A DNA stretch of 64,000 bases from Thermohalobacter berrensis. GTDB lineage: Bacteria; Bacillota; Clostridia; Tissierellales; Thermohalobacteraceae. Below, piece after piece: positions 23,159 to 31,303 of the stretch. The notes under the pieces were generated by a model. The model was given only the letters and a program-made list of their open reading frames with translations, was not told the DNA's origin and did not search any database. Positions within the stretch are counted from its first letter, which is position 1. Each line of letters starts with the position of its first letter. The position numbers were made by a program, and so were the translations under genes. The stretch lies in the NCBI RefSeq assembly GCF_003609645.1, contig NZ_MCIB01000012.1, positions 85,009 to 149,008 on the forward strand, written 5' to 3'.

Positions 23159-24664
23159 ATGTCCGGTTGGTTAGGTCTTAATACAGCAATATCAGGGTTA
23201 TTTGCAAGCCAAAAATCATTATATACAACAAATCACAATATATCTAATGCAAATACTGAAGGATATTCAAGGCAAAAGGCAGTTCAACATGCTGCAGATC
23301 CATTGACTTTACCTGGAATAGGAATGTTAGGGACAGGTACAGAGATTACTGAAATAAAGAGAATAAGGGATTCATACATAGATTATAAGTATTGGTCAGA
23401 AAATTCAAGTTTAGGTGAATGGCAAGTAAAAAGAGATACATTAGTCAATATAGAGAATATATTTAATGAACCTTCTGATTCAAGTTTTAGACAGTATTTG
23501 GATGAATTCTTTAATTCATTAGAAACCTTAAGTACTGACCCATCAAGCTATGCACATAGGTCATTAGTAAAGGAAAAGGCTGTAGCATTAACAAATCATT
23601 TAAATGAAACAGTGAATAGACTGTATTCATTACAAAAAGAGTTAAACTTTGGAGTTAAAACTAAAATAAAACAAGTTAATGATATAGCAGGCCAAATAAG
23701 AAATTTAAATGACCAAATATATAGACTAGAAATTGATGGGACTAAAGCAAATGACCTAAGGGATAGACGAGCACTTTTAGTTGACAAGCTATCAAAAATT
23801 GTAAATGTTCAAGTAAGTGAGAATAGCGGTAAATATAGGGTTTCTATCGGTGGAATAGCATTGGTTGACCATGTTAATATAAGTAAGATTAAGTATCCAC
23901 CTCCTACTACTGATAATAAGTTTAATCCTAAGGAGAAACTTTATAAAGTAGAATGGGAGACAGGAGAAACTGTAGATTTAAAAGGTGGAGAACTTAAAGC
24001 GCTTTTAGACCTTAGGGATGGAGAAGGTGAAGGAAATATATATCGTGGTGTTCCATTTTATATAAAACGATTAGATGAATTTGCTCAGAAACTGGCAGAA
24101 AAGATGAATGAGGTTCATAGTGATGGATGGGGATTAAATAATACTACAGGCACATTTCTTTTCACTGCCCATGGTAAGAAAACTTCTGATTATACAGACT
24201 TAAGTGAACTTCTGGATGAAATAAGGGCAGAAAATATATCATTATCTGGAGATATTAAATCAAATTCAGACTATATAGCTGCAAGCTCAGCCAATATAGC
24301 AGCAGCCTCGAATCCTGATGGGGTAAAGAACAATGAAAATGCCTTAGAACTAATAGAATTAAGGGAAGATAAGAATTTCTTCGATACAACTACTCCACAG
24401 GGTACACCTGATGACTTTATAAAGGCAGTATTATCAAACTTTGCAGTTGATAGTCAGCATGCTAATAGGATGGAAGAAAATCAGGATGCAATTATGGCTA
24501 ATATTAAACAAAAAAGGGAATCAAAATCAGGGGTATCAATAGATGAGGAAATGTCTAACATGGTTAAATTCCAGCATTCATATAATGCAGCAGCTAAAAT
24601 GATAACTACAATAGATGAAATCTATGAAGTTACTATAAATAGGTTAGGACTGGTAGGAAGATAA
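23159..24664 (+). CDS. Second FlgK hook-junction protein
   Basis: 501 residues, starting ATG 23159 after GGAGTGAG. It has both FlgK ends: SGWLGLNTAISGLFASQKSLYTTNHNISNANTEGYSRQ and SGVSIDEEMSNMVKFQHSYNAAAKMITTIDEIYEVTINRLGLVGR. The middle is the ordinary FlgK body, without the VWA-like insert of the first copy. Tandem flgK paralogues before flgL suggest either a duplicated junction protein or alternative junctions. The two copies share GLNTAISGL-type starts and RLGLVGR/KLGRVGR ends but have diverged widely, so the duplication is not recent. Confidence 0.92.
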   Translation: MSGWLGLNTAISGLFASQKSLYTTNHNISNANTEGYSRQKAVQHAADPLTLPGIGMLGTGTEITEIKRIRDSYIDYKYWSENSSLGEWQVKRDTLVNIENIFNEPSDSSFRQYLDEFFNSLETLSTDPSSYAHRSLVKEKAVALTNHLNETVNRLYSLQKELNFGVKTKIKQVNDIAGQIRNLNDQIYRLEIDGTKANDLRDRRALLVDKLSKIVNVQVSENSGKYRVSIGGIALVDHVNISKIKYPPPTTDNKFNPKEKLYKVEWETGETVDLKGGELKALLDLRDGEGEGNIYRGVPFYIKRLDEFAQKLAEKMNEVHSDGWGLNNTTGTFLFTAHGKKTSDYTDLSELLDEIRAENISLSGDIKSNSDYIAASSANIAAASNPDGVKNNENALELIELREDKNFFDTTTPQGTPDDFIKAVLSNFAVDSQHANRMEENQDAIMANIKQKRESKSGVSIDEEMSNMVKFQHSYNAAAKMITTIDEIYEVTINRLGLVGR

Positions 24665-24974
24665 TCCTTTCGGAATGTAAAATTTAAAATGTAAAATGGA
24701 AAATATAATAAATACAATTGAGAAATAAAAAAATTAAATATTGAAAATGTAAAATTGAAAATTAGGCAAGATAAACACAAAAACGTAGAGCACATTTCAA
24801 TGTGCGATTAGTGAAACAAAAAACTAGTGAAAGAAGGGGACAGATCTATCGTTGAAGGAAGTGAAACAGGAGACCTGTCCCCAAGTCCCATGGGGTGAAG
24901 ATGGACAATTTAATTAAGAGACTATTTTCCGTTGTTGATGGATTCGTAATCCATCAACTAAAAGGAGGTTTAAT
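24665..24974. repeat. Repeat mosaic before flgL
   Basis: AATGTAAAATTTAAAATG and AATTGAGAA blocks, then GAGCACATTTCAATGTGCG (hairpin with covarying arms), the GGGGACAGATC...AGACCTGTCCCC element (24837-24883), and a REP hairpin (24934-24958, loop CGT). The REP ends 7 bp before the flgL ribosome site. Confidence 0.8.
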
Positions 24975-26288
24975 ATGAGAATAACAAATAACATGTTAGT
25001 AAACAACATGATGAGAAACCTAAATAGAAACCTTAAAAAAATGGATAGAATACAACAGAAGCTTTCATCAGGTAAGAAATTTCAACTCCCATCACAAGAC
25101 CCAATAGGGGTTTCAAGGAGTTTAAAACTACATACAGACATATCAAAAATAGACCAATATAAGAGAAATTTAGATGATGCTAATTCATGGCTTGACATAA
25201 CAGAATCTGCACTTAGTGAAATAGGAGATGTTTTACAAAGGGCAAGGGAATTAACAGTACAGGCATCAAATGGGACTAATACTGAAGAAGACTTAGAAAA
25301 GATAGCTTCAGAAATAAAACAGCTCAAAGACCATTTAATAAATGTAGCAAATACAACATATGCAGGAAGATATGTTTTTTCTGGATTTAAAACAGATGTA
25401 CCATTACTTGATGAAAATGGGAATTATAAGTTAACTAATTATGAAAATACCTATACAATTAATCCATCAATAACTACTATAACTGGGAATACAGTGTCAA
25501 AGTTTGATTTTAGTAATGATAATTTAAAAATACAAATAAAAGAAGGAACTAATACAGATGTAATTACCTTGGATAGTGATTATACAGATATGACTGGATT
25601 AATTACTGAAATGAACAATCAAATAAGTAATACAAGCGTAAATGTTACTAACAATGCCGGTAGTTTAGAGTTTACTGGAACTTCAGCTATTGAGATTGTT
25701 CAAGTTAGTGGTAATATTGAAGATATTGGATTAGATTATACTATGGACAATATTGCAGCAAATAGATCAATAAAACAAAGTGAAATAATGAGATATAATG
25801 TAGGTATTTCAGACCAAGTTGATGTAAATACTGTAGGAACTAGAGTATTTGGTATATTTGATGGAGATTATAGTGATGGTAATTTTGATGAAATAGCTAC
25901 AGGATACAGAGAAAACTCAGATAAGAAGGCAGCAGATAAAGGGGATGCAGATAAAAGTTATCTTATACAAATATTTGATGATTTAATCGGGGCTTTAGAA
26001 AGTAATGACTCAGATGTTATAGAGGAAACTTTAGGTAGAATAGATAAAGCAAACAATAATTTGCTGTCTGTAAGGGCAGATATAGGGGCTAAGGTAAACA
26101 GACTAGAACTAACACAAAAGAGATTAGAATCAGCAGAAATAAACTTTACAAAATTATTAGCAGAAAACGAAGATGCAGACCTCTCTGAAGTAATAATGGA
26201 CTTAAAGATGAAGGAAAATGTATATAGAGCATCTCTAGCAGCAGGAGCTAGAATAATACAACCAACGTTAGTAGACTTTTTGAGATAG
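24975..26288 (+). CDS. flgL: Flagellar hook-junction protein FlgL
   Basis: 437 residues, ATG behind AAAGGAGG. The flagellin-like N-terminus MRITNNMLVNNMMRNLNRNLKKMDRIQQKLSSGKKF...PSQDP and C-terminus (SVRADIGAKVNRLELTQKRLE ... DADLSEVIMDLKMKENVYRASLAAGARIIQPTLVDFLR) define FlgL, which links FlgK to the filament. The variable centre (about 150-320) is longer than in Bacillus subtilis FlgL. The last codons are copied as an inverted repeat (26268-26308), with the stop in its loop. Confidence 0.95.
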   Translation: MRITNNMLVNNMMRNLNRNLKKMDRIQQKLSSGKKFQLPSQDPIGVSRSLKLHTDISKIDQYKRNLDDANSWLDITESALSEIGDVLQRARELTVQASNGTNTEEDLEKIASEIKQLKDHLINVANTTYAGRYVFSGFKTDVPLLDENGNYKLTNYENTYTINPSITTITGNTVSKFDFSNDNLKIQIKEGTNTDVITLDSDYTDMTGLITEMNNQISNTSVNVTNNAGSLEFTGTSAIEIVQVSGNIEDIGLDYTMDNIAANRSIKQSEIMRYNVGISDQVDVNTVGTRVFGIFDGDYSDGNFDEIATGYRENSDKKAADKGDADKSYLIQIFDDLIGALESNDSDVIEETLGRIDKANNNLLSVRADIGAKVNRLELTQKRLESAEINFTKLLAENEDADLSEVIMDLKMKENVYRASLAAGARIIQPTLVDFLR

Positions 26289-26308
26289 AATCTCAAAAAG
26301 TCTACTAA
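26268..26308. terminator. Inverted copy of the flgL 3' end
   Basis: Two perfect 19-bp arms (TTAGTAGACTTTTTGAGAT and complement) around a 3-bp loop that holds part of the stop codon. It may terminate transcription, though no T-run follows. Confidence 0.85.
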
Positions 26309-26587
26309 TTCTAAATTTTAAATGTTAAATATGATAAATACAATTGAGAATTGACAATGGACAATTGACAATTAGAAAAGATTAAAAATGTAAAAAAGTT
26401 AGTAGCATGTAGTTAGTTGTTAGTAGCAAAAAAATGCAACTCTTAGTTCTTAGAGTTTTTATTTCGCTGAAAGCACCTCACATTGCCGTTGTCGAGGGAC
26501 GCCTACGTTCCTCGATCATAGCTTTAAGAAATTTCAACGTTGTTGAGGGATTCGTAATCCCTTAACCATTATTTAGGTAGTGATATA
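26309..26587. repeat. Repeat mosaic before the RAYT gene
   Basis: AATTGACAATGGACAATTG block; GTTAGTAGCATGTAGTTAG tract; AACTCTTAGTTCTTAGAG; a GTCGAGGGACG-type palindrome (26491-26516); and a REP hairpin at 26542-26566 with loop CGT, 21 bp upstream of the RAYT start. Confidence 0.8.
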
Positions 26588-27091
26588 ATGTCTCCTACAT
26601 GGAAAAATCTACAACAACCTAATATAGCTTACTTTATAACTACAACTATAACCAATTATGTCCCTATATTTATAGATAATAAGTATAAAAATATAGTTCT
26701 AGACAACTTATATTTTTACAGCAAAAAATATAATTATAAATTAATTGCTTATGTCGTAATGCCGGAACATATTCATTTTATCTTAAGCTTAAAAAGAGAA
26801 TCTAAACTTCATGAATTTATGAGAGATTTTAAGAAATATACATCTAAACAAATAGTAAAACAATTGAAAGAAGATAATAATAGTGAAATATTAAATGTAT
26901 TTGCTAATAAAGCGAATGGAAAAGCAAATTATGCAGTTTGGATGCAAAGATATAGGAGTGTTCCAGTTTATAGTGAAAAAATATTAAAACAAAAGATTGA
27001 TTACATACATAGAAATCCATTAAGAAGAGGGTTAGTAAATGAACTAGAAGATTACCAATATAGTAGTTTTCATATATATTATAAGGAATAA
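26588..27091 (+). CDS. REP-associated tyrosine transposase (RAYT, Y1/HUH family)
   Basis: 167 residues. The HUH motif is MPEHIHFIL (His61, His63), and the catalytic tyrosine is probably Tyr139 in KIDYIHRNPLRRGLV, the signature of IS200-like/RAYT proteins. The N-terminus PNIAYFITTTITNYVPIF is also typical. RAYTs are single-copy, domesticated IS200-type nucleases that bind and cut REP hairpins. Here REP hairpins of opposite loop orientation flank the gene (26542-26566, loop CGT; 27092-27116, loop GCG), making a REPtron-like unit inside the flagellar operon. The frame is intact and has a GGTAGTG site. Confidence 0.88.
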   Translation: MSPTWKNLQQPNIAYFITTTITNYVPIFIDNKYKNIVLDNLYFYSKKYNYKLIAYVVMPEHIHFILSLKRESKLHEFMRDFKKYTSKQIVKQLKEDNNSEILNVFANKANGKANYAVWMQRYRSVPVYSEKILKQKIDYIHRNPLRRGLVNELEDYQYSSFHIYYKE

Positions 27092-27308
27092 GCTGATGGA
27101 TTGCGAATCCATCAGCAACTTTAGGGATATAGTGAAGTTGATATTAAACAACGTAGCGCAGAATTTATTCTGCGCATTATAATTATTAAGACATTACCTA
27201 GTTGTTGAGGGACGCCACGTCCCTCAACTATAAGGGAGATTCATAATTTATATTTTGTTATTGAGGGATTCGTAATCCCTCAATTTACATAATATAGGAG
27301 ATGATAAC
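27092..27308. repeat. Four palindromes in tandem downstream of RAYT
   Basis: REP hairpin 27092-27116 (loop GCG); GCGCAGAAT/ATTCTGCGC (about 27156-27175); GTTGAGGGACG-CCA-CGTCCCTCAAC (27204-27228); REP hairpin 27260-27284 (arms ATTGAGGGATT, loop CGT). The last ends about 10 bp before the yviE ribosome site. Confidence 0.85.
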
Positions 27309-27860
27309 ATGGGCCTAAAAATAAATACCACTTGGGCAAAATTAGCTATGAATACTACAAGGGGACAAATGAAAATCCAACAGCCTAGAGGAGAACAGAC
27401 CATAAAACAGACTAAACCCCAAGTAAAAATAAAATCAGAAAAGCCAAAGGTGATAATAGACCAATATCAATGCTTTGCAGAAGCAGGGTTAAAAAATTTC
27501 TTAGATTTAACAAGAGAACAAATAAATCTAGCAAGACAAGCTGCATTAGAGGGAATAGGAAGAAGGGCCCAAGATGGGGATAGAATGGCAATGATACAAA
27601 AGAATATGCCACCTGCTATACCTGAAATAGCAGAGAAAAATGCGTGGGATGATGAATTAGATTATAATGTAGATCTTATGCCAAAAAGCAGACCTAAAAT
27701 ACAGGTTAAAGGAGACTTAAAAATAGACTGGGTGTTAGGTAAAGCAGAAATAAACTATACACCTAAAAAGCCAAAAACAAATTACCAAAGGGGTAAAGTA
27801 GAAATCTACCTTAAGCAAAAGGGAAGTATAGATATACAGTATGTAGACGTGAAAGCCTGA
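27309..27860 (+). CDS. yviE: Flagellar-locus protein YviE (DUF6470)
   Basis: 183 residues, ATG behind TAGGAGATG. MGLKINTTWAKLAMNTTRGQMKIQQPRGEQTIKQ... and the AGLKNFLDLTREQINLARQAALEGIGRRAQDGDRMA core followed by beta repeats (PKIQVKGDLKIDWVLGKAEINYTPKKP, PKTNYQRGKVEIYLKQKGSIDIQY) match DUF6470/YviE. In Bacillus subtilis yviE lies between flgL and fliW, as here. The role is not known; the repeated short strands suggest a beta-sandwich. No signal peptide. Confidence 0.85.
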   Translation: MGLKINTTWAKLAMNTTRGQMKIQQPRGEQTIKQTKPQVKIKSEKPKVIIDQYQCFAEAGLKNFLDLTREQINLARQAALEGIGRRAQDGDRMAMIQKNMPPAIPEIAEKNAWDDELDYNVDLMPKSRPKIQVKGDLKIDWVLGKAEINYTPKKPKTNYQRGKVEIYLKQKGSIDIQYVDVKA

Positions 27861-28089
27861 AAGGAATTGAAAATGTAAAATGTAAAATATGATAAATACA
27901 ATTGATAATGGAGAATTGAGAATTAGAAAAGATAAATATCTAAATTGTAGAGCATAATTTATTATGAGTTCACATTTGTAAAACATAACCCGTAGGTCAC
28001 AATTAATTGTCACCTACAATGATATAATTAACGTTGTTGATGGATTCGTAATCCATCAACTTAACCCATAAAAAGGAGGAACAATAATA
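27861..28089. repeat. Repeat mosaic before fliW
   Basis: An AATTGAAAATGTAAAATG and AATTGATAATGGAGAATT block, GAGCATAATTTATTATGAG and GGTCACAATTAATTGTCACC palindromes, and a REP hairpin (28036-28060, loop CGT). Confidence 0.8.
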
Positions 28090-28542
28090 ATGAAACTAAA
28101 CACCAAGCATTTTGGCGAAATTGAAATAGATGAAAATTCAATAATAAACTTTCCAGATGGACTACTAGCCTTTGAAGACCAAAAGAAGTTTACAATAATA
28201 GATAACCCAGATAAAGAAGTTCCATTTCAATGGCTTCAATCAATAGACAATCCTAACCTTGCCTTTGTAATAATAAATCCTTTTATATTTAAAAAGGATT
28301 ATGAATTTGATATACCTAAACAAGTAGTAAAAAAACTAGAAATAGAAGAAGAAAAGGATGTAATAGTATATACAATAGTAGTAGTACCAGAAGATATAAA
28401 TAAAATGACAGCAAATTTAGCAGGACCATTAATAATAAATAATAAAAATAGAAAAGGAAAACAAATAATACTAAGTGATAGCAGATATTCAACTAAACAC
28501 AATATTTTAGAAGAACTCCAAAAGGTTAATCAGGAGGAATAA
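28090..28542 (+). CDS. fliW: Flagellar assembly factor FliW
   Basis: 150 residues, ATG behind AAAAGGAGG. LNTKHFGEIEIDENSIINFPDGLLAFEDQKKFTIID and FQWLQSIDNPNLAFVIINPFIFKKDYEFDI are the FliW core. FliW binds CsrA and blocks it allosterically, and is itself titrated by cytoplasmic flagellin, so flagellin translation tracks export. It is followed by csrA after 3 bp, the standard partner arrangement, and flagellin lies 0.8 kb downstream. Confidence 0.95.
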   Translation: MKLNTKHFGEIEIDENSIINFPDGLLAFEDQKKFTIIDNPDKEVPFQWLQSIDNPNLAFVIINPFIFKKDYEFDIPKQVVKKLEIEEEKDVIVYTIVVVPEDINKMTANLAGPLIINNKNRKGKQIILSDSRYSTKHNILEELQKVNQEE

Positions 28543-28545
28543 ACT

Positions 28546-28770
28546 ATGTTAATTCTTACAAGAAAAAAAGATGAAAGTATAATTATAGATGATAATATCG
28601 AGATAATGGTCGTAGGGATAAGTGAAGGCAAGGTTAAATTAGGGATAAAAGCTCCAAAGGATATAGAGGTACATAGGAAAGAAATATATGAAGAAATTCA
28701 AAAAAGTAACCAAGAAGCAGCAAATACTAAAAAGATTGACTTTAATGCCCTAAGAAAACTGTTTAAGTAA
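28546..28770 (+). CDS. csrA: Carbon storage/flagellin translation regulator CsrA
   Basis: 74 residues, overlapping the fliW translation unit closely (3 bp gap, AGGAGG in the fliW end). MLILTRKKDESIIIDDNIEIMVVGISEGKVKLGIKAPKDIEVHRKEIYEEI is a complete CsrA with the RNA-contacting Leu4, Arg6 and Arg44. In Firmicutes CsrA blocks translation of the flagellin mRNA. The fliC leader here has GGA motifs in hairpin loops (29226-29246, 29094-29107 region of the mRNA leader listed separately) and an AAGGAGGA ribosome site that could be its target. Confidence 0.96.
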   Translation: MLILTRKKDESIIIDDNIEIMVVGISEGKVKLGIKAPKDIEVHRKEIYEEIQKSNQEAANTKKIDFNALRKLFK

Positions 28771-29138
28771 TGAACAATTAAAGATACAATTAACAATTTA
28801 CAGTTTACAAATTACAATTAGAAATACAATTAAAAATTGAAAATTGAAAATGTAAAAAAAGTTAGTAGCATGTAGTTAGTTGTTAGTAGCAAAAAAATAC
28901 AGCTCTTAGTTCTTAGAGTTTTTTATTTCGCTGAAAGTAGCTCACATTTCAATGTGAGGTTACATTTGCAAACCATTAATCGTAGGCACAATTAATTGTG
29001 ACCTACAATAATATAGTTAACGTTGTTGAGGGATTCGTAATCCCTCAACTTGGACGTTGTCGTGGGACATCCAAGCACATCGACTAATAATTTTCTTAAA
29101 AACTAAACAAAATTTCCCAAAAAAATTTCAAAAAATCC
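28771..29138. repeat. Repeat mosaic between csrA and fliC
   Basis: AATTAAAGATACAATTAAC and AATTGAAAATTG blocks, the GTTAGTAGCATGTAGTTAG tract, CTCTTAGTTCTTAGAG, CTCACATTTCAATGTGAG and GGCACAATTAATTGTGACC palindromes, a REP hairpin (29025-29049, loop CGT) and a degraded GTCGTGGGAC palindrome. No coding signal. Confidence 0.8.
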
Positions 29139-29165
29139 TAAAGTCCTTAAAAAGCATGTCGATAT
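29139..29165 (+). promoter_or_regulatory. SigD-type promoter of flagellin
   Basis: TAAA (29139-29142), 15 bp, GTCGATAT (29158-29165), matching the flagellar sigma consensus with two changes in the -10. The transcript would start near 29172 and have a leader of about 160 nt. Confidence 0.82.
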
Positions 29166-29202
29166 ATTATAATGAAAGGAAAATATTAAAAGTTTAATTT
29201 CA

Positions 29203-29334
29203 CCTCTGGCCAGAGGATATCCTTATTTTAGGCAGGACGCCTAAAACTTTAACATTAAACATTTAAAATTTAAAATTCCGCTTTTGGCGGAACTGGCAGG
29301 GAAGCCAAAAAAATCATTCAAGGAGGAATGTATA
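29203..29334 (+). promoter_or_regulatory. Structured fliC leader with candidate CsrA sites
   Basis: Hairpin CCTCTGG/CCAGAGG (29203-29216); hairpin TTTTAGGC-AGGAC-GCCTAAAA (29226-29246), which presents GGA in its loop; hairpin TTCCGC/GCGGAA (29276-29292); hairpin TGGC-AGGGAA-GCCA (29094+200 = 29294-29307), again with GGGA in the loop; and the AAGGAGGA ribosome site (29320-29327). GGA in a hairpin loop plus GGA in the Shine-Dalgarno is the classic CsrA dual-site layout. CsrA binding is inferred. Confidence 0.6.
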
Positions 29335-30876
29335 ATGAGAATTAACCACAATATTTCAGCATTAAACACTTACAGACAGCTAAGTTTTAATAATATTAAC
29401 ACTCAAAAATCATTAGAAAAATTATCTTCAGGTTACAGAATTAACAGAGCTGGAGATGATGCAGCAGGTCTTGCGATTTCAGAAAAAATGAGAGCTCAAA
29501 TAAGAGGTTTAGGACAAGCTCAAAGAAATGCTCAAGATGGTATTTCTTTAATTCAGACAGCTGAAGGTGCATTGAATGAAACACAATCAATACTTCAAAG
29601 AATGAGAGAGTTAGCAGTACAATCTGCTAACGATACTAACGTAGATGTTGACCGTGAAGCACTTCAAAACGAAATAGACCAGTTAGCTCAAGAATTAACT
29701 AGAATAGCTAACACTACAGAATTTAACCAAAAGACATTACTAAATGGTGGAATAACACAAAGTGGTGTTGGTGAAGTTAAATTCCATATAGGAGCAAATC
29801 AAGGACAAGACGTATCATTAGCGATAGCAGCTATGGATGCTTACTCACTAGGAGTAGCTAGAGACGTAACTGAAACTTCAGCAACTGTTAATGGAAGTGT
29901 TATATCTAATGTAGAATTTGATGAAAATAATCTTGGCAGCGCAGTAGTAGATGGGGCAAATATTACATTTAATGCTGCTGATAATACAGGAACTGCTGCT
30001 TCTGTAACTCTTGATAGTGGTGCAGGAACAATTACAATAACTGATGGCAGTGCTAGTGCTGATGCAAATAATATTAAAATTGAATTAACCACTAATTCTA
30101 GTGATACTTTAGATGTTTCTGCTTCTGGTGATACAATTACAATTGCTCTTGCCAATTCAACATCTAGTAATAACACTGCTGGAGCCATAGAAACTGCCTT
30201 ACAAGGGTTAGGAACAGTAAATGGTGTAGATGTTAGTGACTGGACTGTATCAGGAGATGCTACTTGGACTTCGGGACCTCCGACTTCAGCTTCTGTTTCA
30301 GCAACAAGCTTATCTGGTGGAGCTGATCCAAATGCAGCTGAAACAATAGTTACTATTAGTGATGGAACGAATACTCAAAATATAACAGTAAATGACACAG
30401 ATACAAGTGTATCAATTGATTCAGGTGTTTTTGCTGGAATTTCATTTGATGTATCAGACGTTACTACACTAAACAGTGGTAATGATAGTATAAATGTTTC
30501 ACAGACTGTTTATTCTGCAACAGCTGCTACTTTCTCAGGAGGAGAAAAGACAGCAGATGCATCTGTTAAAGGTGGAATTGATATATCAACTCAAACAGCA
30601 GCAAGTAGTGCTATAGATACAATAGATACAGCATTAACTAAAGTATCAGAAGAAAGAGCAAAGCTTGGTGCTTATCAAAACAGACTTGAACATACAATAA
30701 ACAATCTAGGAACAGCAAGTGAGAACCTAACAGCAGCTGAATCAAGAATTAGAGATGTAGACATGGCTAAGGAAATGATGCAATTTACTAAGATGAATAT
30801 CTTACAACAAGCTGCTCAAGCAATGTTGGCTCAAGCCCAGCAACAACCTCAAGGAGTATTACAACTTCTTAGGTAA
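29335..30876 (+). CDS. fliC: Flagellin (reading of the unspliced gene)
   Basis: 513 residues from ATG 29335 (AAGGAGG upstream; the open frame before it is leader). The D0/D1 ends are typical: MRINHNISALNTYRQL...KSLEKLSSGYRINRAGDDAAGLAISEKMRAQIRGL at the N-terminus and NLTAAESRIRDVDMAKEMMQFTKMNILQQAAQAMLAQAQQQPQGVLQLLR at the C-terminus. The variable centre (about 180-420) is rich in Ser, Thr, Ala and Gly. A group I intron follows codon 499 (30831/30832). The 14 codons and stop at 30832-30876 are the intron's own copy of the C-terminus; the authentic 3' exon is at 31304-31348. Both readings give 513 residues and differ at one residue (Gln versus Asn in AQA(Q/N)QQ). Confidence 0.93.
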   Translation: MRINHNISALNTYRQLSFNNINTQKSLEKLSSGYRINRAGDDAAGLAISEKMRAQIRGLGQAQRNAQDGISLIQTAEGALNETQSILQRMRELAVQSANDTNVDVDREALQNEIDQLAQELTRIANTTEFNQKTLLNGGITQSGVGEVKFHIGANQGQDVSLAIAAMDAYSLGVARDVTETSATVNGSVISNVEFDENNLGSAVVDGANITFNAADNTGTAASVTLDSGAGTITITDGSASADANNIKIELTTNSSDTLDVSASGDTITIALANSTSSNNTAGAIETALQGLGTVNGVDVSDWTVSGDATWTSGPPTSASVSATSLSGGADPNAAETIVTISDGTNTQNITVNDTDTSVSIDSGVFAGISFDVSDVTTLNSGNDSINVSQTVYSATAATFSGGEKTADASVKGGIDISTQTAASSAIDTIDTALTKVSEERAKLGAYQNRLEHTINNLGTASENLTAAESRIRDVDMAKEMMQFTKMNILQQAAQAMLAQAQQQPQGVLQLLR

Positions 30877-31303
30877 TGCTGGATAAGGGTCCCTTAAAGG
30901 GTAACCTCTAAGTGCAAATCGGGTGAATTGCTGGAACTTCCTAAAGCTCTGCTCCCTACAACGTAATCCGAAAGGATAGGCGTGATAGGTTAAAAAACAG
31001 CAGAGATGGAACAATGGATAATCAGCAGCCAAGCTCCTGTTCCGAAAGGATGGAGAAGGTTCAACGACTAGGGCGAACGGCCTACGGCAATTGAGAATTG
31101 ATAATGGAGAATTGAGAATTATAAAACTCAATTGTACGGCTATGAGGTCCGTAGGGGTATGAGGTTCTCCGAAGTGCCCGACAACCGGAAATAAAATTGA
31201 AAATTGAGAATGGAAAATTGAAAATTAGTAATATAATAAAATTCATTCTTAAAACCGGTTGAAGATATAGTCTGGCAAGTATCGAAAGATATTTGATGAT
31301 CCG
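30832..31303 (+). ncRNA. Group I self-splicing intron in fliC, about 472 nt
   Basis: The catalytic core is clear. P4/P5: AATTGCTGGAACTTCC ... CTCTGCT pairs AGCAGAG, and TGCTG pairs CAGCA. P6: CTCC-TG-TTCC-GAAA-GGA-T-GGAG. P7: R side TTCAACGACTA (31061-31070) pairs S side AAGATATAGTC (31262-31272), the signature of group I introns. P9: AAGTATC-GAAA-GATATTT. The predicted 3' end is the G of GATCCG (31303). The 5' site after the T of GCT (30831) is chosen because joining it to CAAGCAAATCAACAACC restores the normal flagellin sequence AQANQQPQ. A possible P1 pairs GGCT with GGTC (30888-30891), extended by CCAGC/GCTGG, with the duplicated coding segment in its loop. AATTG-type repeats fill the P8-side loops (31088-31133, 31190-31250). 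Confidence 0.9.

Noticed and set aside
29284..29334. An N-terminal extension of flagellin (MAELAGKPKKSFKEECI)
   Set aside because: It lies in the structured leader. ATG 29335 has the AAGGAGG site and starts the conserved MRINHNISA sequence.
30877..31303. A pseudogene or degraded second flagellin after fliC
   Set aside because: The only flagellin-like parts are the exact C-terminal 14 codons on each side; the sequence between has a full group I intron core.
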